A stretch of DNA of 64,000 bases from Sapria himalayana (lineage: Eukaryota; Streptophyta; Magnoliopsida; Malpighiales; Rafflesiaceae): contig JAREIK010014542.1 of the NCBI GenBank assembly GCA_029783825.1, positions 1 to 64,000 of the forward strand. Reading direction: 5' to 3'. The notes under the pieces were generated by a model, which did not search any database, was not told the DNA's origin, and saw only the letters and a program-made list of their open reading frames with translations. A program made the translations under genes and the position numbers. Position 1 is the first letter of the stretch, and the number at the start of each line of letters is the position of its first letter. Positions 36,837 to 47,822 of this stretch are shown piece by piece.

Positions 36837-37992
36837 GATAGATAAATAGATTCAAAGACAATAGATATATAGATAGACAAATAGATAGACATATATAGAT
36901 AGATAACTGATATATTGATATATCGATAGATAACAGATCATTGATAGATAAATGGATAGATAGGTAGAGAGAAAAATAAAAAGATAGATAGATAAATAGA
37001 TAGTTAGATACATAGACAAATAGATAGATAGATATACAAAAAGATAGATGACAAAAAAAATAGATAGATAAATAGCCAGATAATAGACAGATATATAGAA
37101 ATATAATAGACACGTATTTATACAAATAGATTGATAGATAAAAAGATAGATAGATAGAAAAATAGATAGACTAATAAATAGATAGATAGAGAGAGAGAGA
37201 ATAGATAGATTGATAGATAAATAGATAGACAGATAGATATATAGATAGATAGATAAACTGATAATATCTAGATAGATAGACGGATAAATAGAAAGATAGA
37301 TAGAAAGATAAATTGATAGAAAGATAGATAGATGTAGAGAATGTTAGATAGATCGATTGGCATATTGATAGATAGATTACTAGATATTGATAGATAATAG
37401 ATAGACAAATAGATAAATAGATATATAGATATTAGATAGAGACAGATAATTATAAAGCTAAATAGATAGATATATAGAAAGAAAGATTATAAAATAGATT
37501 ATATAGATAGATAGATAGATATGGAGAAATATATTTATATATATATATAGACGGATAGATAGCAAATAATATATAGATAGCTTCGTATATAAATTAATAG
37601 ATGGACAAATAGATATATTGATAGATTCATAGATAGATTGATAAATAGATCAATAGATAGATTGATAGATAGATAAACAGATAGATAGATATATACTTAT
37701 ATAGAAAAGTAGAAGATAGATTGATAGATAGTTAGATAATTACATAGACGATATATAGACAAAATAGATAGAAAGATTGATATTTTCCATTGACAGATAG
37801 ATAGATGATGTTAGATAGATAGATAGATTGATTGATAGATAGATTGATAGACAGATTATAGACAAATTTTATAAATAGATAGAAAGATACATAGTCAATT
37901 ATATGATATATAAAAAGATAGACACATATACAACTAAATAGATAGATAGTCAGATAAATAAATAGATAGATTAGACAGATTGATAGACATAT

Positions 37993-37994
<2 letters not shown>

Positions 37995-38048
<54 letters not shown>
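37995..38048. repeat. (TA)n run in GATA array
   Basis: Uninterrupted TA dinucleotides, about 54 bp, between GATA segments. Confidence 0.9.
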
Positions 38049-38051
<3 letters not shown>

Positions 38052-38492
38052 TAGACATATAAGCACTGATAGATAAAGAGATAGAGAGATAAATAGATAA
38101 ATAGATAGATCTAAATATAGATAGATAGATAGATATAAATATAGATAAATAGATAGACAGATAGATAAATAATAGATACATAGAGAGACAAATAGATAGA
38201 TAGATAGGCAGATACATAAACATATAGATAAAAAAGATAGATAGACAAATGGATAGACAGATACTCACACACACACACACAAATAGATCTACAGATATAT
38301 AGACATAAAGATATAGAAATAAATTGATAGAGTGAAAGATTGATAGACATATAGACTAAAAGATATATAAATAGATAGATATACAGATAGATAAACAATA
38401 GATAGATAGATAGATAGACAGATATATAAATTGATGGATAGGCATATAGATTGAAAAGATAGATAGACAAGTATATAGACAGATAGATAGAT

Positions 38493-38495
<3 letters not shown>

Positions 38496-38565
<70 letters not shown>
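38496..38565. repeat. (TA)n run in GATA array
   Basis: Uninterrupted TA dinucleotides, about 70 bp, the longest in the window. Confidence 0.9.
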
Positions 38566-38566
<1 letters not shown>

Positions 38567-39026
38567 CTAGCTAGACAGATAGACTAATAGATAGATAAAT
38601 ATATAGATAGATAGTCATATAGATATATAGATAGTTAGTTTGATAGATAGATAAAAGATAGAAAGATAGATAAATAGACATATAGATAGACAGATATATA
38701 GATAGTTGATAGATAGGTAGATAGATAGAATGATAGACAAATAGTTAGACATATAGATAGATAAACTAATTAATAGATAGATAGATATATAAATCGATAG
38801 ATAGATAGATAGATAGTTTGATAGATATACAAATTAATATACAGATTGATAGACATATAGATAGACTAATTGATAGATTGATAAACAAATAGATAGACTA
38901 ATATATATAGACAGATTAATAGATTGATTGATAGACAAATAGATAGATAGACATATAGATAGACACATACAAACATAGATAAATAGATCGACAAATATAT
39001 AGAGAAGACAAATAGATAGATAGATA

Positions 39027-39345
39027 TAAATGTCTCAATCGGGCCGGGTTGGCCCGACCCGGCACGAGGCACGGCACGGTTCAGCCGTGCCTGGGCCGGC
39101 CTGACACGGGAAAATCCCGTGCCCTGGCCCGTACCGTGCCCAGGTTAGGCATGAGCCTTTTCGTGCCGTGCCTGGCCCATCATGGCTCGGTGCCCATGGC
39201 ACGGCAAACCGGCATGGGTTCGTCCCCTGTGGTGTCTCGTGTCCAGTGTCCCCCTTGCTTCGGCCCTCACACAAAAAAGACCGCTCGTCGGATCTTATTA
39301 GACCCGAGCCGCGGTCCCCCGTACTATCCCAATTACCCCCCCCGC
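39027..39345. repeat. hAT-1 left GC-rich subterminal region
   Basis: Dense short direct and inverted motifs (GGCACGG, CCGTGCC, GGCCCG, CGGGCC) over about 300 bp, capable of extensive folding. A comparable region in opposite orientation is at 42412-42608. Frames on both strands here (for example 39049-39378) are by-products of GC content. Confidence 0.8.
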
Positions 39346-39879
39346 CCCCCAATGGGAAAAAAATTAAAAAAAATGTAAATTTCCATCGTTGGATTTCACC
39401 TCCAATGGCTAGGGGGTAGAATCCAACAGCCTTCATGATTCTGTCCCCTAAAAAATTAAAAAAAATTCAAAAAAAATTACAATTTTTTTTTAAAAATATT
39501 TTCTTTAATCTATAAATTCCACCCCCCTCTCTATAAAATTTAAGTTTTTAATAAACATTTTTTCTCTCAAATCTTTCATTTTCTCTTTCAAAAATCTTGC
39601 TCCTCTCTCTCGGTTCTCGGGATTTTAACATTCGGCATAGATTTCCTGGAATTTCGACTTGAGTTTTGAATTTTGAGCTTGACGGTGGTACACCGTGCAT
39701 GTGACCGACCTCACTGATTTTACCGGGTAATTTATTTTACGTTTTTTTAATTTCTCTCTCTTTTACCCTCTCTCACTCTCTCTAGTTTCTCTCTCTAGAC
39801 AAAAAATAGAAACTATTTAAAGCAGTCAACAGGTCTCTAAATAACTATTCTGAATAACAAAAATCCTAAAAAATACCAA
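39346..39879. other. hAT-1 5' untranslated region
   Basis: AT- and CT-rich sequence between the terminal repeats and the transposase, with runs such as TTTCTCTCTCT. I find no gene. A promoter for the transposase would be expected here but I cannot point to a convincing one. Confidence 0.5.
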
Positions 39880-41977
39880 ATACTAATGAAACATATTTAA
39901 ATTTAGAAAATGAAAATATCACACAGAGGTCTAAGATTGCTGAAACTTTGGTTCCTCCACTCGTCTCAACCCAAACTTCTAAAAAGCAAAAAAATTGGAG
40001 GACTTCTATAGTTTGGACTCATTTTAATATAATAAAACAAAATAATGTTATGGGTAAGGAAGAAAAAATGTCACAGTGCAAATATTGTATGAGACTTTTC
40101 ACATGTGAGAGTTCGTTAGGGACTAGGCACATTAAGAGGCATGCTGAATTATGCACCAAAAAATATGGTCCATTAGATCCTAAGCAAACCCAAATTGGCA
40201 CTACATTTTTTGAGAGTGGATCGAGTCAGTCTCAAAGTTTACTCCCTTCATATATTCCAGCGAGTTGGGTAGGGACGGCCTGACCAGACTTATCACATTG
40301 ATGGGTCTTCCGATCAGATTTTCGGAAGATCCAAGGGTAGTGTGCATCATGAAGACATATTTTCTGCCTGCTTATCATAGGATTCCTAGGTCCACATATA
40401 GGAATGAGATACTAAAGATATATAAGTTAGAAAAATAAAAAATAATTAATGAATTTATGGCATATAGTGAAGTGGTGTCTGTGACGTCCAATATCTAGAC
40501 AAGTCACGATGAATCATCTTATCCATGTCTCACCAGCCATTATGTAGATTCTAACTAGACAGTGAATAAAAAATTTTAGGATTCTCTGGGATTCTTCATC
40601 CTCATGATGGCCCGGCCATTTTTCAGTGTATGATGAAAATCTTTAGGGAATATAAAATTCAAAATAAAATTTTTAGGGTCACATTCGATAATGCATCTAA
40701 TAATGGAGTAGCGATTAACATGTTTGTTAGGAATATTATAGACGCACCATTAAGAGAGATCTTTCATGTCAGATGCATGTGTCATGAGATTAACCTGATT
40801 GTTCAAGCGGGTATGAAGGTGTGTTCCCTCGCATTGGATAATATACGTAATACACTAAAATATATTCACACTCCTCGCAGACAACAAGAGTTTGGTAGTC
40901 TATGTTTGTCTGTGAATCTTAAGAAGAAGAAATTCCAATCGGATGTGAGACATCATTGGAATTACACGTACCTGATGTTGGAATGTTGGATACGAACACG
41001 TGATATCAGACTACGTCAATAGTAAGAGTGATGAACTTATTATTAACGACACTGACAGGGCTTCAAGAATTTCATTTATGAAATTCCTGAAGATTTTTTA
41101 TGACACGACGAACATGTGTTCGTCGGTTTATACTCCCACGACTTGCATTGCACTCCGGTGCATATGCAACATTAGTAGCATGTTTAGGAAGTATCGAGTT
41201 GACCCGACACTTAGCCATATGGTTGCAGAGATGGAAACCAAGTGCTTGAAGTACTGGTCCACCGTTCCATCTCTTTTTTGCCTCGCTACATGCATGGACC
41301 CTAGGGTTATGGTGGAAGGGGTAGAAAACACCCTAACTTACATTTCCTCGTGCATGAACCTGGAAGAGCCACCTGAAGGGTTCATTCACGAGAAGTTGAC
41401 TGACCTGTTCACATACTATGATACTAGGTATGGTAGTGGTAGTAGTGAGACTGTGATTAGGGACATTGATACCTTGTTTGGAAATGACGATTTTTCCATT
41501 CAGCAAGCGAGGGGGAAACGTAGGGGTGGACCCTCACATAGAAGCGAGCTTTCTCGGTACTTAGATACCGATTACTGCTCAATCCTATCACATTCTGATA
41601 TTAAGAATCTTGATATATTACAGTGGTGGAAATCATATGAGTCCACCTTTCCCGTGCTATCTAGGATGACATGGGATCTACTGACTCCTCCAGTGTCAAG
41701 CGTAGCATCATAGTCTGCTTTTTCTATTGCAGTGAACGTGATTTCGGATAAGAGATTGAGATTACGTCTAGATATTGTTGAGGCATTGGCTTGTTTGAAG
41801 GATTGAGATTATTTGAGGTTTAGCATCCATGATCATGATGGAACTGGGATTGGGACAGGGACTGCAGCCGCATCCACTGCGATAGCGAAGGAGTTGATTG
41901 CTAATGATGATGATCCATATGATACTGATCTTGATGTTGCGGCTGATGATACTCATGATATGCCGATTGACGATTAA
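39880..41977 (+). pseudogene. hAT-1 transposase, decayed
   Basis: DNA-cutting transposase of the hAT superfamily. The N-terminal BED zinc finger is at about 40009-40155 (SIVWTHFN; CKYCMRLFTCESSLGTRHIKRH). The RNase H-like core contains VTFDNASNN at about 40678 and HVRCMCHEINLIVQ at about 40765. A DUF4413-like part is at about 41090-41330 (FCLATCMDPRV). The hAT dimerisation region is at about 41540-41980 (YLDTDY; DILQWWKSYESTFPVLSRM; VASxSAFS). Disruptions: stops and frame changes at 40280-40630 and near 41020, TAG at 41711-41713 replacing the Glu usually found in ASESAFS, and a stop replacing Trp just after LKD at about 41805. The N-terminus lacks the ATG present in hAT-2. It is inactive. Confidence 0.9.
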
Positions 41978-42411
41978 TGATGATCTACTGTGTTTTGATT
42001 TCGATATTTTGTTTTTTATTGATTGAACGCTTTATTTATACGTTACGTTGAAACTGTAATTTGTTTGGTTCGGACCTTCGGTATCTAATGGCTGATTAGT
42101 AATTTTTCATTTTATTTTGCTTATGTTTTTTTTAATTTTTAATTTTTTTTAACATTATTTATTGATTTATTTATTGTTTTTGTTTTAATTTTTCTTTTAA
42201 AAATTTATAACTATATTATATAATTCTAATAAATTTTAAACTAATTTTATATTACATTATTAAAAAAATTTTAACTTTGTATTTCTAATAAATTATAACA
42301 TTTTTCATATTATAAATATATAATATTATATATTATCTATAATTTTATATATAATTTAATAATTTATATAAATAAAATAAAAATTAAAACAAAAAAATTT
42401 AAAATTTTTTT
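41978..42411. other. hAT-1 3' AT-rich region
   Basis: About 430 bp of AT-rich DNA between the transposase stop and the right GC-rich terminus. No gene or structured motif is seen. Confidence 0.5.
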
Positions 42412-42608
42412 TTGGCCCGTACGGCCTGGTTTGGCCCGTACGACCAGGCCATGCTCGAGCGGGCCCGGCACTGCATGGCACGGCCCTCCGTGCCTGCGGG
42501 CCGTGCCAGGCCCAGTTTTTTTAAACCATGCCGGGCCAAGCACGTCACGATACAATAACCGTAGCATGCCTGGTCCGACATGAAAGCATGCCCGTGCTCA
42601 AAAATATA
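42412..42608. repeat. hAT-1 right GC-rich terminal region
   Basis: Mirror of the left terminus, with GGCCCGTACGG repeated twice and many GGCACGG/CCGTGCC motifs. It ends in CCCGTGCTCAAAAATA. Confidence 0.78.
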
Positions 42609-42855
42609 TAAATATATAGATATATAAATAGATCTATAGATAACAAGATAAATAGATAGATAGATAGACATCATATAGAGATATAGATAGATATATAGAT
42701 AGATATACAGATTATAGACAGACAGACATATTGATTGATTGATTGATAGACAAATAAAAAGGCAAATAGATAAATATAGAGATATACAAATTAATAGTCA
42801 ATTAGATAGATATATAGATAGGTAAATAGATAGACAGATAAAAATATAGATAGAT

Positions 42856-42906
<51 letters not shown>

Positions 42907-43025
42907 AATAGATAGATAGATAGAAAGAAAAATAGATAGATAGATATATATATATATATAGACAGATAGACAGATAGATATATAAATTGACACAGATAGA
43001 TAAATTGACAAATAGATGGATAAAT

Positions 43026-43077
<52 letters not shown>

Positions 43078-44127
43078 TGATGGACTAATTGATAGATAGA
43101 TAGATACACATATAGATTGAAAGATAGATTGACATATAGATTGACAGATAGATAGAAAGTTAGTTAGACAGATTGAAAGATAGATATATAGATAGATAGA
43201 TAGATATATACACACACTCACAAATAGATAGACAAATAAATATATAAATAGAAAAACAAATAGATAGACAGAAAGATAGATAGATAGACAGACATATAGA
43301 TAGAAAAATTGATATACAGATAGAAAGAAAGAAAGAAAGATAGATAGATAATTTATATGGAATGAAGAAAGATATCTAGATAAATAGACTAATAGATAGA
43401 TAGATATATAGATAGATAGTCAGATAGATAGATAGTTAGTTAGTTAGACAGATAAATAAAAAGATAGAAAGATAGATAGATAGGTGATAAATAGATAGAT
43501 AGAATGATATACAAATAATTAGACATATAGATAGATAGATAGATAGATTAATAGATAGATAGATATATAAATAGATAGAATGATTGATTGATTCATAGAT
43601 AAATAGATAGATTTATTTTATATTGATACATGAATTAATACACAGATTAATAGACATATATATAGACTAATAGATAGTTCAATAAACAAATAGATTGACT
43701 GATATATATATATATATAGATTGATTGATTGACAGATAGATAGATAAATATATAAACAATTAGATAGCCAAATTCATTGATAGATAGATGGATATATAGA
43801 TAAATAGATATACAAATATATAGAGACATAGAAAAATAGATAGACAGATAGATAGATAAATAGATTAATAGATATATATATATAGATAGATACGTAGATA
43901 GATAGAAAGACATACAGATAGAAAGATATATAAATAGAAATACAGACAGATAGATATATAGATAGATAGACATTTAGATAGATAGATACATAGATAGTTA
44001 AATTGAGAGGGAGAGAGAGAGATAGAAAGTTAGACTGAAAGATAAACAGATAGATAGACATATTGATAGATAGAAAGATACATAGAAAGATTAACAGATA
44101 GATATATAGATAGACTGATAGATAGAT
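42609..44127 (+). repeat. GATA satellite block 4 (between the two hAT copies)
   Basis: A 1.5-kb GATA array, GATA on plus, containing TA runs at about 42859-42903 and 43028-43077. It carries no gene. It separates two oppositely oriented hAT copies but keeps the same strand polarity as all other blocks. Confidence 0.95.
42859..43077. repeat. Pair of (TA)n runs in GATA array
   Basis: Two pure TA runs of about 45 and 50 bp at the ends of this interval, with GATA/GACA repeats between them. Confidence 0.85.
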
Positions 44128-44335
44128 TAGAGGTCTCAAATGGGCAGTGCCTAGCTGTCCCGACACGATTTTGGTCCGCTTGATCATGCTTCCATGTCAG
44201 GCAAGGCACGACATGGTTACACTTTTGTGTCCTGTCTAGCCTGACATGGTTTCTTAAAGTCAGGCCTGGCATGACCCGCCACCATGACCACCTTTTTATC
44301 ATTCGGGTCAAGCCCATACGGGCCAGTTTAAAAAA
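44128..44335. repeat. hAT-2 left GC-rich terminal region
   Basis: Motifs such as GGCAAGGCACGAC, CTGACATGG and GGCCTGGC resemble a mutated form of the hAT-1 ends, with G/C to A/T changes frequent. Confidence 0.7.
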
Positions 44336-44791
44336 ATTCTTTGTTTAAAATATTTATGTAATTATAAAATATCAAATTAGATTAGATAATATTTAAAAAA
44401 TAACAATATTTAAATTATAAATTTAATATTTTTGAATAGCTATAAAGTTTAATTTTTTTATGTTATTTGTTTTAATTATGTTTTAACTAGATTAATAGAT
44501 TTAAATTATAATTTATTAGAATTAAATTTTAGTATTTTTAATGAAATTCTTAAACACAAAAATAAAATATACATAAAATTTCTTTTACAAAAATTACAAA
44601 GCCACAAAGCCAAACCAAATGCCCAAACCAAAGCAAATACAATGAAAATTAAAATAAGTACAAAAAATTGAAATCAAAAATCATCATCAAACAAAACTCA
44701 AGGCTCATAAGTATATGCATAAATATAACAAAAGTGTTGTCGTCAGTGTGTCGCAATCCCATCAACTGTCAGGCATCAAGTGGCAACCTCA
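44336..44791. other. hAT-2 3' AT-rich region
   Basis: AT-rich DNA between the left terminus and the transposase stop, the counterpart of 41978-42411 in hAT-1. No gene is seen. Confidence 0.5.
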
Positions 44792-46862
44792 TTAATCATC
44801 TATCAGTATATCATTATCATCCTCAACCTCAACATCAGAATCACTATCATATGGGTCATCATTAGCAATAACTCCTTCACTTTCACTGTAGTCCTTGTCC
44901 CAGCACGATCCTAGATGCTAAATCTCAAATCCTTCCAATCCTTCATGCATACTAAACCTCAATAATATCTGGATGTAATCTTGATCATCTATCCGAAATC
45001 ATATTCACTACAATAGAAAAAGAAAATCTGATGATATGCTCGACACTAGAGGAGTTAGTAGATCCCATTGCCCTCTTAGATAGCACAGGAAAGGTGGACT
45101 CATATGATTTCTACCACTGTAATATATCAAGATTCTTAATATCAAAATGTGATAGGATTGAGCAATAATCGGTATCTAAGAACCGAGAAAGCTTGCTCTT
45201 ATTCAATGCTCCACCCCGTCATTTCCCCTTTCCTAATTGAATGGAAAAATCATCATTTCCGAATATAGTATCTATTTCCGTACTCACAGTCTCACTACTA
45301 CTACTATCATACCTAGTATCATAGTATGTGAAAAGGTTAGTGAACTTCTCGAGATTGAACCCTTCCGGTGGGTCTTCCAGGTTCATGCACGAGGAAATGT
45401 AAGTCAATATGCTTTCTACCCCTTCCACCTAACCCTAGGGTCCATGCATGCAATGAGACAATAAATAGATGGAATGGTGGACAAGAACTTTAAGTACTTG
45501 GTTTCTATCTCTGCACTTAACTAAGTGTCAGGTCAGCTCGATTCTTTCATGCTACTGATGTTGTATGTGCACCAGAGTGCAAGGCAAGTCATGAAAGTAT
45601 ATACCAATGAACACATGTTCATCATGTCATAAAAAATTTTCAGGAATTTCATAATTGAAATTCTTATAACCTAGTCAGTGTTGTCAATAAAAAGTTTGTC
45701 ACTCTTACTATTGATGTAATCGTATATCACGTATTCGTATCCAACACTCAATCCAACATCAGGTATGTGTTATTCCAACAGTGTCTCACATCCAATTGTA
45801 ATCTCTTCTTCTTATGATATGTAGACAAACAAAGACTACCGAACTCGTGTTGTCTATGAGACATGTGAATGTATTTTAATGAGTTACGTATAATATTCAA
45901 AGTAGGGGATCACACATTCATATTCACTTGTACAATCAAGTTAATCACGTGATACATGCATCTGACATTGAAAATCACTCTTAATGGTGCGTCTGTAATA
46001 TTCCTAACAAACATGTTAATCGCTCTCTATTATTAGATGCGTTTTCGAATGTGAAACTAAAAATTTTATTTTGAATTTTATATTTTCTAAAGATCTGCAT
46101 TATATACTCAAAAATGGTCGGGCCATCATAAGGATAAAGAATCTCAGAGAATCCTAATATTTTTTTATTCATCATCCATTTAGAATTTACATAGTGGATT
46201 GTGAGACATGCAAAAGATGAATCATCATGACTAGTCCAGATATCGGACATCACGGATACCACACCACTAAATACCATAAATTCATTAATTATTATTTATT
46301 TTTCTAACTTATAAAATATTAGTATGTCATTCTTAGATGTGGACCTAGGAATCCTTTGATAAACAGGCTGAAAATATGTCTGCAGATGCTCACTACCCTT
46401 GGATCTTCTGAAAATCTGATCGGAAGACCAATCAGGGTGATAAGTTTGGTCATGCCTTCCCTACCCAACTCACTATGGTATATGAAGGGGGTAAATTTGA
46501 GATTGAACTCGATCCAGCATCAAAAAAAGAATTGCTAAGTTGGGTTTGCCTAAGATCTAATGCACCATGTTTTTTGGTGCATATTTCGTCATGCCTCTTA
46601 AAGTGCTCAGTCCCTACCACACTCTCACAAGTAAAAATTTTATTATAATATTTGCATTGTGTTGTTTCTTCTTCCTCCCCCCTAATATTTTTTTTTATTT
46701 TATTGTATTAAAATGAGTCCAAACTACAAAAGTCCCCCTAGTTTTTTGTGTTTTAGATGTAGGGGTTGAGACAACCGAAGAAACAAAAATTTCAATAGCC
46801 TCAGAGCTTTGTGTAAGATTTTAATTTTCTAAATTTAAATTATTTTCATTAGTAATAGTCAT
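44792..46862 (-). pseudogene. hAT-2 transposase, decayed
   Basis: Minus-strand relative of the gene at 39880-41977. It starts at the ATG at 46862 (MTITNENNLNLEN), a start that hAT-1 has lost; the next codon after LEN is a stop. Recognisable pieces: a BED-region remnant at about 46550-46740, WTSHDDSSFACLTIHYVN with FTFENASNN at 45981-46277, and HVRC/NLIVQ-type residues at about 45920-45980. Further pieces are SILTYISSCMNLEDPPEGF at 45219-45428 and the dimerisation region near 45060-45215 (DILQWWKSYESTFPVLS). It ends in an acidic tail and the TAA at 44794-44792. It has multiple stops and frameshifts. Confidence 0.88.
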
Positions 46863-47380
46863 TTTTTTTGCATTTTTAGACAAGAGGATAGATTAAATAG
46901 TAGAGAGAGAGAGAGAAAGTAAAAAAAACTAATTCTTTTTAAATATTAATTATTATTTAAGAGTTTTAGTTATATAATTAAAAAAATAACAATATTTGTA
47001 AAGCACAGTAAAGGTCAAGCACTAGTACCAAACCATGACCAAGAATCCATCTTCCAAAGCCAAGCCGGAGTGCAAGTTGCGAGTCCCAAAAAGTCATGTG
47101 GAAATTCAAAGAGAGAAAATATTAGGAGAGATTTTAGAGAGAGTGAGAATATATATTTTTGAAACATATAAAAATTAGAGAGAGAGGGGTTTTTATAGAA
47201 TATAATTAAGAAATTTTGTTTTAAAAAGATATTTTTTTATTTTTTTTAATGTTTTATTGATTTTTTTGGGGCTGAATCATGTGGGCTGTGGGATTCAGCC
47301 CCATAGCCGTTGGAGGCAAAATCCAAAGGCTAAAATTCAAAAAATATTATTTTTTTTATTTTTTTTTAATTTCGAACCTT
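46863..47380. other. hAT-2 5' untranslated region
   Basis: AT- and GA-rich DNA upstream (minus strand) of the transposase, the counterpart of 39346-39879. It contains AGAGAGAGAG runs. No gene is seen. Confidence 0.5.
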
Positions 47381-47709
47381 TGGGGATTGGGGGCAGGCTA
47401 GCAAGGCGGGTGGGGAAGGTGAGATGGAAGCGGACCTGAGCCCAGGTAGTTTTCAGAATGGTTGGGCTCAACTTCTTTGGCTGGGGTGGTTTAGCGGGTC
47501 GTGACTAAGTGCTGTGCCAACAAGCCATGGAACCATGTTGAGCCAAGCACGACATGAGGCCTGGTTGACCTCGGCACAGCACGAGAAGGTTCATGCGGTA
47601 AATAGGCAGGGCACAAAAACATGCACGAAAATTCTTGATGCCGTGCTAGGCGGCGTATGGCAGAAACGTGTCGTGCCTCGTTCCAGGCCGGAACATCATT
47701 CTACCTCTA
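47381..47709. repeat. hAT-2 right GC-rich terminal region
   Basis: Degenerate GGCACG/CGTGCC-type motifs and the end motif TACCTCTA at 47702-47709, complementary to TAGAGGT at the left end. Confidence 0.72.
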
Positions 47710-47761
47710 AAATAAGTAGATAGATAGATAGATAGATAGACAGACAAATAGATAGACAGAC

Positions 47762-47764
<3 letters not shown>

Positions 47765-47818
<54 letters not shown>
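47765..47818. repeat. (TA)n run in GATA array
   Basis: Pure TA dinucleotides, about 54 bp, near the hAT-2 boundary. Confidence 0.9.

Positions 47819-47822
<4 letters not shown>

Larger units (their letters stand above)
33482..39026 (+). repeat. GATA satellite block 3
   Basis: A 5.5-kb GATA array, GATA on plus. It contains direct higher-order copies: GATTTATAGACAATTTAATA at 33817, 35690 and 36020 (spacing 1873 and 330), and TTGATTGATAGTTAG at 33592 and 35465 (spacing 1873). The region 33.9-35.4 kb is the uninterrupted equivalent of blocks 1 and 2. TA runs at 37995-38048 and 38496-38565 and a CA run at about 38264-38281 lie within it. It carries no gene. Confidence 0.95.
39027..42608 (+). mobile_element. 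hAT-1 transposon, plus strand
   Basis: hAT-type DNA transposon of about 3.6 kb in the GATA array. The left end TAAATGTCTCAATCGGGC resembles the left end of hAT-2 (TAGAGGTCTCAAATGGGC). The right end, read inverted, is TTTTTGAGCACGGGC. Both termini are GC-rich with GGGCC/GGCCC and GGCACGG motifs, while the interior is AT-rich. A decayed transposase lies between. No clean 8-bp target duplication is visible, and GATA flanks make this hard to judge, so the limits are good to a few bases on the left and about 10 on the right. Confidence 0.82.
44128..47709 (-). mobile_element. hAT-2 transposon, minus strand
   Basis: Left end TAGAGGTCTCAAATGGGC; the right end, read inverted, is TTAGAGGTAGAATG. The first seven bases (TAGAGGT) form a clear terminal inverted repeat. 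GC-rich subterminal regions lie at both ends and a minus-strand transposase relic lies between. The 8-bp flanks (AGATAGAT and AAATAAGT) do not match. It belongs to the same family as hAT-1, in opposite orientation. By my boundaries both copies are about 3.58 kb. Confidence 0.84.

Noticed and set aside
33482..39026. Many minus-strand frames rich in Tyr, Leu, Ser and Ile that look like membrane proteins
   Set aside because: They are the translation of TATC repeats. Every GATA block gives the same kind of frame, several overlap in different registers, and none has a domain or non-repetitive part.
39049..39436. Frames on both strands in the GC-rich left end of hAT-1
   Set aside because: They arise from high GC content and repeated GGCACGG motifs; the region is a transposon terminus.
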